Below are positions 48,517-58,710 of a stretch of 64,000 nt of DNA, one piece after another. Each line of letters starts with the position of its first letter. Position 1 is the first letter of the stretch. The notes under the pieces were generated by a model. The model was not told the DNA's origin and searched no databases. It worked only from the letters and a program-made list of their open reading frames with translations. Both the position numbers and the translations under genes were made by a program. Source of the stretch: Merluccius polli (Eukaryota > Chordata > Actinopteri > Gadiformes > Merlucciidae); NCBI GenBank assembly GCA_030340625.1, contig JAOPHQ010004276.1, forward strand, positions 62,001 to 126,000, written 5' to 3'.

Positions 48517-51500
48517 ATGCAGAACCCCGGAGCAACCGCAGGACCAGCCGGCCCGAGAGAATCGGACCACAGACTGGACCTGTTGACAGAGGCAGTACTC
48601 CGCCTGACCCAGCAGGCCACCCAGGCCCCACCGACCACCGCCCCCACGAGTCGACTCACCAAACTAGGCCCCGACGACGAAGTGGAGGCCTATCTAGAGA
48701 CATTTGAGCGGGTGGCAATCCAAGAGAGGTGGCCCGAGGCCCAGTGGGCCTATATCGTAACCCCGTTTTTAACTGGTCCCGCCCAGCAAGCGAGTCAGGA
48801 CCTCAGCCCCGGGGACGCGGGACGATACCCCGCACTCAAGGCGACCATTTTGGCCTACTACGGACATAGCCTTGCTGCGAAGGCCCTCAAGTTCCGCGAG
48901 TGGTCGTTCGACGTCCGAGTACCCGTCCGGACCCAGGTAGCCCACCAATGTCGGCTAGCCCGGAGGTGGATGGTCGAAGGAGAGGGACCCAGCCCCGTGG
49001 ATCGGGTCGTGGTGGACAACACCATGCGACAGCTGCCCCCCGACGCCCGGAGGGTACTGGCCCACCATTATCCAGAGACCGTGGACGACCTCGTTCGCCA
49101 GCTGGAGAACTGGCAGGTGGCGCAACGGCTGGCGTCGGACCCGAGACCCACTCCCCGGCCCGTCCGGAGAGGGACTCCGACCCCGCTGCCGAGGACCGGA
49201 CCGTCCCCCACACCCAGAGAACGAGGGGAACCCGAGTTCCGGTCCTGCTACCACTGCGGACAACGGGGACACCTAGCCCGGGACTGTCCCGACCGACAGG
49301 ACGTCCCCATGCCCTCAGCTTGCACATGGCCGGGAGACCACCCCGCCTGCATGCTGGCCACCTGCTGGGCCCAAGGGGCCAAGGACTCCCCCACCGTCCC
49401 CATCAAGGTGATGCACCAGGACACTCATGCACTACTGGACACAGGGAGTGCCGTGACCCTGGTGAGGGCCGACCTAGCCGGGGGTAGACCGGGAACCCCG
49501 ATGCAGGTTTCCTGTGTCCACGGGGACACTCGGACTTATGAAACCTGTCACGTGGTTGTACGCACGCCACAGGGGGTCTTCGTAGCCCGGGCCGGAATAG
49601 TACCGACCCTCCCAGTACCGTTCCTGATCGGCCGGGACTGCCCCATCTTCGCTCGATTCTGGAGCCCAGCGAGGGGGGACCGAGGAGGACGGGAGCTGCG
49701 GCGCCTGGCCGGACGAAGCGGACGACCGGACCAGCGAGAGGCACGGCGACTGACGACCCGAGGGACCACCGCAGACCACGGACCAGCCCTGGGAGCGACC
49801 CGCCGAATGTCCGCCAGACGGACCGAGTCGGGCGACGAGCCGGACTCCGGAGGAGAGGGTCCGTCAGCGCCGGGAAGCCCGGCCCGATCCACCGGGGACC
49901 CGGTACGACCGGGACCGGGAGACGGAACCAGGCCCAGTTCCGACACCGTCACCGCCTCCGAGAGGGGGAACACTCCCGCTGAGCCCGAGAGCTCCCCCCT
50001 AACTGAGCTGTCGGACTTCGCCCAGGCTGGAGGGGAGAACTCGGCCCGGCCAGGACAGTTCGCCACGGCCCAGCACCGGGACGACGCCCTGCGGCATGCG
50101 TGGGGACATGTGGTCGCCCACGACGGTCAGGTGAGGGACTCAGTGAGCCACCTGACCTACCCCCACTTTTGTACACAGCGAGAACTGCTGTATAGGGTCG
50201 ACGAACGCGAGGGGGAGGTTATACGTCAACTCGTGGTCCCGCGACCCTATATTAGCAAGGTTTTATTCATGGCCCACACACACTTGCTCGGTGCACATCT
50301 GGGCATGGACAAAACGCGAGAACGAGTAGTGGCGCGGTTTTATTGGCCCGGGATACGTAAGGATGTAGAGCGTTACTGCCAGGAGTGTGCCGAATGCCAA
50401 CGCGTAGCGCCGCGGGCGGTGGGGCGAAGCCCGCTCATTCCGATGCCCATCATCGAGACTCCCTTTGAGAGAATCGCGTTGGACATTGTAGGTCCCCTAC
50501 CCAGGACTAGTCGGGGCCATCGTTACCTGCTCGTCATCCTCGACTACGCGACCCGATACCCCGAGGCCCTTCCCCTGCGTACGGCGACCAGCGAGGCGGT
50601 AGCCCGAGAGCTAATGCTCTTATTCAGCCGGGTAGGACTCCCAAAGGAGATCCTCACCGACCAAGGCTCGTGCTTCATGTCTTGCGTAGTCAAAGAGTTG
50701 TTGAAACTCTTACAGGTCACCCAACTCAGGACCTCGGTATACCACCCGCTACAGAACCGGGACGTGTTCTCAGACACACCGGGACGGACCTCGGTAACCT
50801 CCCACGAGATCCGGACCCCGCCGGGGGTGACGGTCCGGATCCCGCCCTACCGGGTGCCTGAGTCCCGACGCAGCGCCATCCGGGCTGAGGTAGAGCGGAT
50901 GTTGAAACTTGGGGTAATCGAGGAGTCTCGTAGCGCGTGGGCTAGCCCTATTGTGCTGGTGCCCAAACCGGACGGAACCCATAGGTTCTGTAACGATTTC
51001 CGCCGACTAAATGAAGTGTCTGACTTTGACTCCTACCCCATGCCTAGAGTGGACGAACTTATCGAGCGGCTGGGGCCGGCTCGATACCTGTCCACGCTGG
51101 ACCTGACCAAGGGGTACTGGCAGGTCCCCCTGACTCCGTCATCCCGGGAGAAGACGGCCTTTGCGACACCAGGGGGCCTGTTCCAGTACACCGTCCTGCC
51201 CTTTGGTGTCCACGGGGCCCCCGCTACATTCCAGCGAATGATGGACCAGGTCCTAAGGCCGCACTGCAGCTACGCAGCAGCCTACATTGACGACATCATC
51301 GTCTACAGTGCCAGCTGGGACGAACACGTCGGACACGTGAGAGCCGTGCTCAACAGCCTACGAGCAGCTGCGCTTACCGCCAACCCGGCGAAGTGCAGGT
51401 TGGGGCGGGTGGAGACGGCCTATCTGGGATACCGGGTGGGGAGGGGGAACGTGCGGCCCCAGGAGGACAAGGTGGCAGCTATCCGGGAGTGGCCTCAAAC

Positions 51501-52404
51501 GCAGACCAAGAAGCAGGTGAGATCGTTTTTGGGGCTGGTGGGGTATTACCAACGCTTTATCCTGGGATATGCCACTCTAGCCTGCCCCTTGAACGACCTC
51601 ACCCGGAAGGCCCTCCCGGATAGAGTCCAGTGGACCGAGGCTGCGAGGAGGGCCTTCGAGGACCTACGGGGAGCCCTGTGTAAGGAGCCGCTGCTAGTCA
51701 CCCCTGATTTTAACCTCCCTTTCACCCTCCACACAGACGCGTCCGACGTGGGACTAGGAGGTGTCCTGTCCCAGATCCGGAACGGGGAGGAGCATCTGGT
51801 GACCTACCTCAGCCGGAAACTCCTCCCCCACGAGCGGAACTATAGCACGGTAGAGAAGGAGGCGTTGGCCATCAAGTGGGCCGTGACTAAACTTACCTAT
51901 TACCTCCTAGGACACCAGTTCATCCTGGTGACGGACCACGCCCCACTAAAGTGGATGGCCACCGCGAAGGACACAAACGCCCGGGTCACGAGGTGGTTCC
52001 TATCCCTGCAGCCTTTCTCCTTCACCGTGGAGCATAGGCCGGGGCGGGAACACACCAACGCCGATGCCCTTTCCCGTCGAGATGCGTGCGGGGGCTGGGC
52101 CCCGCGCACGGAGGGGCGTGAGCAAAGGGGGGGAGTGTGTGGCATTCCTCCGCGGCCACGCCCCCTATTCGGGAGAGTTGAGGCCGGTATATACCGCCGG
52201 TGGCCAACAGCCGGCGACAAATCCCGGCCTCCCGAGAGCCGTAATCGGCCAAACGAGGAACACCTGGGGAAAAGGCACCCAGGTGTTAAAAGGAGGCCAC
52301 CGACCGACAGAAGGGGGAAAACAGTCGAGTGGAAGAGAGGACGACGCCGAGGACCCAGCCTCCATGGAGTGAGCCGCACGGCGGACACTAGGACCATGTG
52401 TTGA
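48517..52404 (+). CDS. Gag-Pol polyprotein with internally deleted integrase
   Basis: One frame is open from a TTG at 48286 to TGA at 52404. I take the ATG at 48517 (MQNPGATAGP), after the primer site, as the start. Numbering from 48286, a SCAN-like capsid segment lies at about 203-280 (FREWSF...ARRWMVEGEG). The zinc knuckle CYHCGQRGHLARDC is at 321-334 and protease DTGS at 385-388. The integrase zinc region is at 664-703 and core Asp residues at 733 and 792. RT YIDD is at 1000-1003 and RNase H TDAS from 1150. After YHPLQ (819-823) the frame jumps to NRDVFSDTPGRT, the RT lead-in. The catalytic Glu expected at 828 and all of the integrase C-terminus are gone, without frame loss. The last 89 codons read into the 3' LTR. 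No gag-pol frameshift exists. Confidence 0.9.
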   Translation: MQNPGATAGPAGPRESDHRLDLLTEAVLRLTQQATQAPPTTAPTSRLTKLGPDDEVEAYLETFERVAIQERWPEAQWAYIVTPFLTGPAQQASQDLSPGDAGRYPALKATILAYYGHSLAAKALKFREWSFDVRVPVRTQVAHQCRLARRWMVEGEGPSPVDRVVVDNTMRQLPPDARRVLAHHYPETVDDLVRQLENWQVAQRLASDPRPTPRPVRRGTPTPLPRTGPSPTPRERGEPEFRSCYHCGQRGHLARDCPDRQDVPMPSACTWPGDHPACMLATCWAQGAKDSPTVPIKVMHQDTHALLDTGSAVTLVRADLAGGRPGTPMQVSCVHGDTRTYETCHVVVRTPQGVFVARAGIVPTLPVPFLIGRDCPIFARFWSPARGDRGGRELRRLAGRSGRPDQREARRLTTRGTTADHGPALGATRRMSARRTESGDEPDSGGEGPSAPGSPARSTGDPVRPGPGDGTRPSSDTVTASERGNTPAEPESSPLTELSDFAQAGGENSARPGQFATAQHRDDALRHAWGHVVAHDGQVRDSVSHLTYPHFCTQRELLYRVDEREGEVIRQLVVPRPYISKVLFMAHTHLLGAHLGMDKTRERVVARFYWPGIRKDVERYCQECAECQRVAPRAVGRSPLIPMPIIETPFERIALDIVGPLPRTSRGHRYLLVILDYATRYPEALPLRTATSEAVARELMLLFSRVGLPKEILTDQGSCFMSCVVKELLKLLQVTQLRTSVYHPLQNRDVFSDTPGRTSVTSHEIRTPPGVTVRIPPYRVPESRRSAIRAEVERMLKLGVIEESRSAWASPIVLVPKPDGTHRFCNDFRRLNEVSDFDSYPMPRVDELIERLGPARYLSTLDLTKGYWQVPLTPSSREKTAFATPGGLFQYTVLPFGVHGAPATFQRMMDQVLRPHCSYAAAYIDDIIVYSASWDEHVGHVRAVLNSLRAAALTANPAKCRLGRVETAYLGYRVGRGNVRPQEDKVAAIREWPQTQTKKQVRSFLGLVGYYQRFILGYATLACPLNDLTRKALPDRVQWTEAARRAFEDLRGALCKEPLLVTPDFNLPFTLHTDASDVGLGGVLSQIRNGEEHLVTYLSRKLLPHERNYSTVEKEALAIKWAVTKLTYYLLGHQFILVTDHAPLKWMATAKDTNARVTRWFLSLQPFSFTVEHRPGREHTNADALSRRDACGGWAPRTEGREQRGGVCGIPPRPRPLFGRVEAGIYRRWPTAGDKSRPPESRNRPNEEHLGKRHPGVKRRPPTDRRGKTVEWKRGRRRGPSLHGVSRTADTRTMC
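52124..52135 (+). promoter_or_regulatory. Polypurine tract
   Basis: AAAGGGGGGGAG lies two bases before the 3' LTR, the site that primes plus-strand DNA synthesis in LTR elements. It falls within the open reading frame. Confidence 0.8.
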
Positions 52405-52555
52405 GCGATTCCCTTTTTGTTGATGTTCCGTGTGGGTTTCTCTGAGCCTGTACCTTGAACTGCATAACGGGTGAAATAAACCGCCGTTTGGGGCTTTGGA
52501 CCCTCTTTTCCTGCCTGGTGTTTGCTTTGAGCCTCCTCTACCGTACCGAGTTCCC

Positions 52556-52558
<3 letters not shown>
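52138..52558 (+). repeat. 3' LTR, 421 bp
   Basis: Identical to the 5' LTR except at 52486. The polyprotein stop (52402-52404) lies inside it. Confidence 0.97.

Positions 52559-52586
<28 letters not shown>
52559..52586. repeat. (AT)n repeat, integration target
   Basis: About 27 bases of AT continue the TATATAT before 47969, so the retrotransposon landed in an AT microsatellite. Confidence 0.9.
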
Positions 52587-52589
<3 letters not shown>

Positions 52590-53889
52590 GGAGTGTGCAT
52601 CTCAGGAATGCATGGAAGAGGGGACTAGAAGATTACCCTGTCCCAAATGGTGTATGGTTAAACTCATCAATAAAAATGTCTTTGTCTTGCTGTTTAATTA
52701 ACAGCTTTGTGGTCCATTTGGTCAGTGTAGTGAACACAGCACTCATCTTAGGGATGGCAGGATGTGGGTTAGGGTATGCTGTGGATAAATCACTTATCAG
52801 GCCCAGATCAGTCAATGACTCTGGACCAGTGTGTAACCCAAAGCAGCGCAGCCTGGTGTTTGTATCAGCATGGGTGCAACATCCTCCTCATCCTTCTCAT
52901 CTCTTAAGAGCGCGGGAGGAGCAAGGAACTGTAATCATCAGATGGATCCTCCATATTGATCAGCCTCATCTCATTTGAATGAGTGGCGCTAGCAGTAGCA
53001 GTCAGTAACATGTGTGCATGGCCATACTGATGTAATCATGAAGGCTCCATAATGGAAACAACCCCCCACCCCTGGCAAGCCCTGATGCGATCAAAAATAA
53101 TAAATAAATAAAAACACCTGATTTATTTACCCTTCAGAGCTCTTGTCATTAATGTAAATCTCAGAACGTAGTGAACCTAATTCAATTAATTCCGTCTCTG
53201 TGTAGTGATTCATTCGACTTTATTGTACTTCTGACCATGTCTCTCTGTCTGGCCTTTCACCCTTCTCTCTATATCTTCCTTCTCAACCTCCCAGGACATT
53301 AAGTAGTTCAGTACTAATACAGTAGTAGCAGTAGTATTTTAGTCCATCTCTGACTGGCTTTATGATTGACATATTGCACCACGTCACTGGGATGTAAAAT
53401 GCATCCTAGATTAAAACGTCTGAGGAGGAAGGGGGGGTTAGTAGGGGGTCGATGCCCTGGCCTTAAGGTTCATGACCCGGCCGCCCAAAGTGAGGTAGTA
53501 AATCCAGGTTTAAGTCCTGGACTCCAGCAACTGTAAAAGTCCCCCCCTTTGCTGCTGCGCTTCCTCTGTGCCTTCTCTTGATCTGTATTTCCTTTCTTTT
53601 TTTTTTCTTCTGAGTGTTCGATCGCCTCCCCCCCACCACCACAATCTGTCCCGGTCCAAGAGGTTGTGTAGAAATAGAGACTTTCAGATTTTTTAAATTT
53701 TTTTACTGACTTTCACCACCTGATTTTTCTTTTCTTAGATGAAGCTCTACTTCGTCTAATAAATCACCTTCTGCTACAGACCCACACACACTACCACCAC
53801 CTCTATTGTTTTTTCCAGGGAAACTCGATTATTTCAGGTATAACTTTTAAAATCCAGATATTGTGTCTAAAAGGCATCAGTATCCACAA
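52587..53889. other. No gene recognised
   Basis: Unassigned sequence with T- and C-rich stretches near 53580-53640. No exon with good splice sites was seen. Confidence 0.55.
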
Positions 53890-55718
53890 CAGAGGAGGCT
53901 GGTCCATACAGGCAGAGGAGGTTGCTCCTCTAATGTTGAGAGGCAAGAGCAATTGGTCGAAATAAACCATTACTAAATCTCAGTATCATTTCTAAAATAA
54001 TTTTTCTCTCTTCTTTGGCAAAAAAAAAAATTGAAATTCTAATTAAAATGCTTCAACAGCGACACCTGCAGGGCAGGCAAGAGGGGAAAGGGCAGTACGT
54101 GTGAAGTGGTGGTGGGGGGCAGAGCAGGACTGTTGGCTCCTGCTGTCCTCTATAGGATGGGATCTCTTATATCAATTGAATGTACTTTGCTAATACATGC
54201 TAATCTGTTGTTGGCCAAAACACATTAAATGATGCTCCAACGGAGGATGTCCTCCCTAACCAATCACAACCAATATACAATATTGACATTGCGTTGGTCA
54301 AATGACAATATCCAAATTTCATCTTCAATTCTCTAGCAGTCTTGTAGGTGAGTGTGACGAGCAGGCATTAAAGCAATAGATAGAATTAGGCATTGTTGTG
54401 AGAAGCAGTTTCAAAAATAAAAATGAAACCCTTACTCACGCGTGTTCTTTTAATGAAGCGATAGAAGAAGTTGTTTAGCTTTAAGAAATAATCAGTTTTA
54501 TTGTTAACACCAGTATAATGTGCAGAGTTTTACAGATATATCTGGGTCCCACTACGTTTCCCTGACAGAACAACAAAGTGTGTGTGTGTCAGTTCACGAA
54601 GTCTGAGCACACCTATCTCTGGCCCAAGATGTTATATACACAAAACAGTGAAAACGTCATAAAGGGCTGGCTGTTGACGTCTTCCCCCCTCGTCCTTGTG
54701 GTGTCTGGCCCCAGCGCCAGACTGTCGCCTCCGGGTATTCTCTAAAAGATTCTTTACACGTACAGCGACAATCCTGCCTGTTTTTCGCCATCATCTGACC
54801 TCACTATCTACTCCACACATGTAACCAACAACGCAGTTATTCCGATCCTGAGGAGCTCCCCCCATGCTTACATGCCTCTGCTCATAGCTCATGACTCTGT
54901 CCTTCGTCTGCAGACAGGCACCGAGGTTAGTGTGACCCTAGTTATTGGTCATATGGTAGATATAAAATATAACCATACCTTTAGCATTCATGATATCATT
55001 TTGTAAATTGTAGTCTATAACAAATAGATATAGATGTTATAGTCAGGCGAGGCATACACTACACTTCCGTGTCACAATAGATATATTTCGCGTCCAAAAT
55101 AGACTTTCGTGGTGGTCTGCTGGCTTGATGCTGGAATGCTAATAATTGCTAATGGATGCTAATAATAATGTCACTCAGACCAGAAAATGACGGTGATGAT
55201 GCAGTGAATGAAATGCCGATCCCATTTCATTCTTTGCTGTACCAACAAAAACGTGGAATTACAATGGGATTAAACCAAGCTCCATCCAGCTTCACATGTG
55301 ATCTGTCTCACATCCTTGTGGAGAAAAAGACTTCTGCAGCGCTCTGGGGCTACCAACTCCTCAACTCTCCATCTCCATCAACTCAAATTATTTCAGTTTA
55401 GCCCTCCAATACCCTTCCGCTACTCTCCATCTGAATCAGCCAAACCAGCAGAGCACTGTGAGAATTTTTTTAATACATTTTGTTCTCAAATGAGTGCATG
55501 TTGTTCAAGCTAGATGGCATCATTACTAGATGGTATGATCATATGAATATTAATTTTATAAAAAAAAGTTTGCCAATGTGTTTACAGCATACATTGTGGG
55601 ATCATCAATAATGTTGACTACTTTTCACTTGTTGTTATTTGATAACAAAATGCTCTGTATAGAGAAAAAAAAGAAGCATCCTGTCCACCCCAATTTCTAA
55701 AGTCACCAGCCACCACTA
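53890..55718. mobile_element. hAT element with nested solo LTR
   Basis: Ends CAGAGGAGGCTGGT and, inverted, TAGTGGTGGCTGGT (11 of 14) are flanked by perfect ATCCACAA duplications (53882-53889, 55719-55726). No clear transposase domain is left. The LTR at 54394-54983 is inside. Confidence 0.8.
54394..54983 (-). mobile_element. Solo LTR, copy 2
   Basis: TGTTGTGAGAAG...ACCTTTA, flanked by GCAT (54390-54393, 54984-54987). It shares GAAGCGATAGAAGAAGTTG, TGTGCAGAGTTTTACAGA and most other sequence with 36784-37345. It has an extra segment of roughly 60 bp near 54900. Confidence 0.75.
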
Positions 55719-56194
55719 ATCCACAATATCTGTGAACGTCCCTCTGTATTGGCCGTCATGAGGCCAACTTCTGGCAGAAGTTCTTTTTAGCGTTAGTGGC
55801 AGTCTACTCAAGTTGGTTAGCAAGTAAAACCTTTCTGTTTTACTTGTAAAAGTACTATTCACGCCTATGCAGCAATGGTTATATTAAAGGTAAGGCACTA
55901 GAAGCACCCCAGTAAACCAAAAACGACACATTCAATTATTATTATTTTTTTATTTATTTATTATTATTTCAATGAAGTCTCACATCAAAATGTATAATAG
56001 CTACGTTTGTCCACAGCACAAATAGTATTAGTTTCACAATAATGGCTCTAGAATTATGAGACGCGTTAAAATGCGTTTTGATAACATTTCTAGCGAAGAA
56101 TTTCCTAATCTTCGTTCAGTAAATGTGAGGTTTAGTTTGTTTGTTATAACCGATATTTGTTCAGGTCTCACCAGAAAATTGTTGGAATACAATG

Positions 56195-56425
56195 TTTTCT
56201 ATCATTGCTATGGACGCTGCTATCCCTGAAACCATGTAACTTGCATGATGTTTGAATCATTGTCTTTAACTTGTGTTATTATCTGAGCTGTTATTTAATG
56301 TGTTATTTTATGTAACTGATGACATTTTTTCAATAAAATAGAATAGATTTTAGCCACCCTCGGTTAAGCCAACTGAGGCAACCCAGATGTTATGTTTGCC
56401 ATTGCTGTGTCCACGTCATGTCTCA
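56195..56425. repeat. Left arm of a long inverted repeat
   Basis: It matches, inverted, 58265-58530 and part of 58545-58710. Shared words include CTTGCATG, TTTGAATCATTGTCTTT, TTTTATGTAACTG and TTTTTTCAATAAAA. Confidence 0.75.
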
Positions 56426-56743
56426 TGACATACTAGCATACTGCCTACTACATACTCAATGAGTATGTAGTGCAGACTGCCTACTAAATGAACAATTAAG
56501 TATGCCATTACCAGCAGACCGTTCACTTTGAAGTATACAGCCAAGTATCCCAGAATGCATTTTGCAACAACCGGCAGCGATAGTGGAGATTTTTAAGCAG
56601 GCTAAAAGCTGTTGTAAATTAACATGACATATTATAAGTCACTTTATTGAGATTTAATATTTTTTCCACCGATAGTCACCCTGTAGATTTCCAATCTGTG
56701 GTCAGTTTATCTAAATGACACCTGTTTGGAAATTGGTTCCAAC

Positions 56744-57530
56744 TAGGGATGTCCGATATTATCGGCCCACCGATATTATCGGCCGATATTGGCATCAAAA
56801 ATCAATATCGGAAAATATCGGTATCGGTTTTTTAACCGATACCGAAATCGATTTTGAAATAATTTCAGACATCTGTTATGTTTCAAGTGAGGACGTGGTT
56901 TGATGACATCATCAAACGCGCCGCGCAGTCTCAATAACAAGCCTGGGCGTGTGCGGCCGTGTAGCGGGACGCTAGTTGTAGCTGTAGTTATGTCGGTGGT
57001 TTGGAATTATTTCAAAGTTTCTACGTTGAATAGTAAAATAGGGGTTATGCGCAACATACTAACGCATTCTGCGAAACAGTCTCATCACAACCGGTTCAGG
57101 TCCGCTGTACCGCGGTCACACTTTATTTATTAATCCGCACTTCCAGACCGTCACCGGGGCTTCAGAGTAATGTGTCCGAGGAGAGGAGCCCTCTCCCGGA
57201 CACACACGCTAGCTTTTACCGCTGTTTTTATTTATTTATTTATTTTTTTAATCCGCACTTCCAGACCGTCACCGGGGCTTCAGAGTAATATGTCCAAGCA
57301 GCCCTCTCCCGGACACACACGCTAGCTTTTACCGCTGTTTTGTTTTTATTTATTAATCCACACTTCCGCTCGGCATAAAGCCTATTGCGGTTTGCAATGA
57401 GTGTAAAGCGGAGGTTTCATGTGGCCGCATATATCGGTATCGGTATCGGTTGATATCGGTATCGGAAATTAAGAGTTTAACAATATCGGTTATCGGTTAT
57501 CGGTAAAAAAGCCAATATCGGACATCCCTA
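56744..57530. mobile_element. hAT-type non-autonomous element, copy 2
   Basis: Complete inverted ends TAGGGATGTCCGATATT with perfect GTTCCAAC duplications (56736-56743, 57531-57538). It is close to copy 1 (12202-13400) but lacks about 450 bp right of the BED-finger remnant. It keeps SVVWNYFKVS (near 56995) and two copies of the roughly 119-bp tandem unit (from 57149 and 57268). Confidence 0.92.
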
Positions 57531-58264
57531 GTTCCAACGTTTCCGGAGATGTGAGGTGACGTCTGAAGAGACACATTGCATTGTGGGGAAGTTGAATATG
57601 TCCAGTAAACTCAGCCGCATACTCAGAAATTCTTGCTAATCTAGTATAATCTATTACATAATAATCTATCACATACACAAAATCCACATACTATGCAGTA
57701 CATACTCAATTTGATGTCATAATTGAACATATGAATATTACATTAGTATGCGATTCCAAACACAGCTTCTGTCTCCATTCCAAAGGTTCATTTTATATAC
57801 ATTTTGTTTAACAAGATAATCATGACAAATGAATACCGCTTTGAAGATTTTTGAAGCGTAAATGCAAACAATAAAGTAAAAGACAGATGAAAAAGATTTT
57901 CACAAGACTACTAAAATTATCAACATGGACAGGAAGTGATGCAATTAGCAGATGACCTCGGTGCCAAGGACACTTGGCCCCTAGGTGAAGAGCATTTGAT
58001 GATGTTTTGTGAGTCACGTCCTGTTGGGCTAGAGCCCCCAAATTATTGATCTTGTATGTCTTTGAGGCGACCCCAGGTCTCTAGCTTACTCCCAAGTTAT
58101 TTTAGGCCCCATAAATATATTTTAAATACTGAGTGAACATGAGTGAAGCTGAACCTGAGTGAAGCAAAACATGACTTTCGGGTTGCCCGACAAAAACACA
58201 TCGGAGGGTAGTGGTATCAATGGGCCTAGTCTATCAGAACTACAAAGAAGAAGAAATACGTCAT

Positions 58265-58710
58265 CCCTGGGTTATCTAAAATCTATGTTTTATTGAAAGA
58301 ATATCATCCAACAGTTACATAAAACAACACACAACATCAGCAACAGCTCAGAAACCCACACAATGCAAAGACAATGATTCAAACAACATGCAAGCTACGT
58401 GGTCTACGTAGCTACATCTTCTGAAAATATAGCATTTTCCACTAAAAATAAAAGGAATGTCAGCCATTTTATTGTTTTCAGAGACATGACGTGGACACAG
58501 CAGTGGTGAACATAACTTCAGCTTACCAGAGGCTGGCTCAAATCTACGTTTTTATTGAAAGAACATCATCAAACAGTAACATGAAATAACACAACATAGC
58601 TCAGATAACTACATGCAAAGACAAGGATCAAACAACATGCAAGCTAAATGGTTTCAGCGAGAGCAGCATCCATAGCAACAACCATAGCAATGATACTTGA
58701 CCGTCACCAG
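58265..58710. repeat. Right arm, two tandem copies of the inverted repeat
   Basis: Two units start GTTTTATTGAAAGAA (near 58287) and GTTTTTATTGAAAGAA (near 58548). Both are inverted relative to 56195-56425. The second unit also carries CCATAGCAATGATA, matching the start of the left arm. Confidence 0.75.

Larger units (their letters stand above)
47969..52558 (+). mobile_element. Young Gmr1-like Ty3/gypsy retrotransposon, 4,590 bp
   Basis: Two 421-bp LTRs bound one open gag-pol frame. A primer site lies 2 bases after the 5' LTR and a polypurine tract just before the 3' LTR. Flanks are AT repeats, so a 4-bp ATAT target duplication is likely but cannot be delimited. Pol order is protease, integrase, RT, RNase H: integrase precedes RT, as in Gmr1-type elements and unlike ordinary Ty3/gypsy. 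Base composition is GC-rich against AT-rich surroundings. The element lacks the C-terminal half of integrase. Confidence 0.92.

Noticed and set aside
47814..48570. Minus-strand frames in the LTRs, repeated at 51900-52559
   Set aside because: They occur identically in both LTRs because the LTRs are duplicates. They lie antisense to the element and resemble no protein.
48887..50177. Long minus-strand and alternate-frame readings inside the Gmr1-like element
   Set aside because: They overlap the strong gag-pol frame and arise from its GC-rich composition. No domains are seen.
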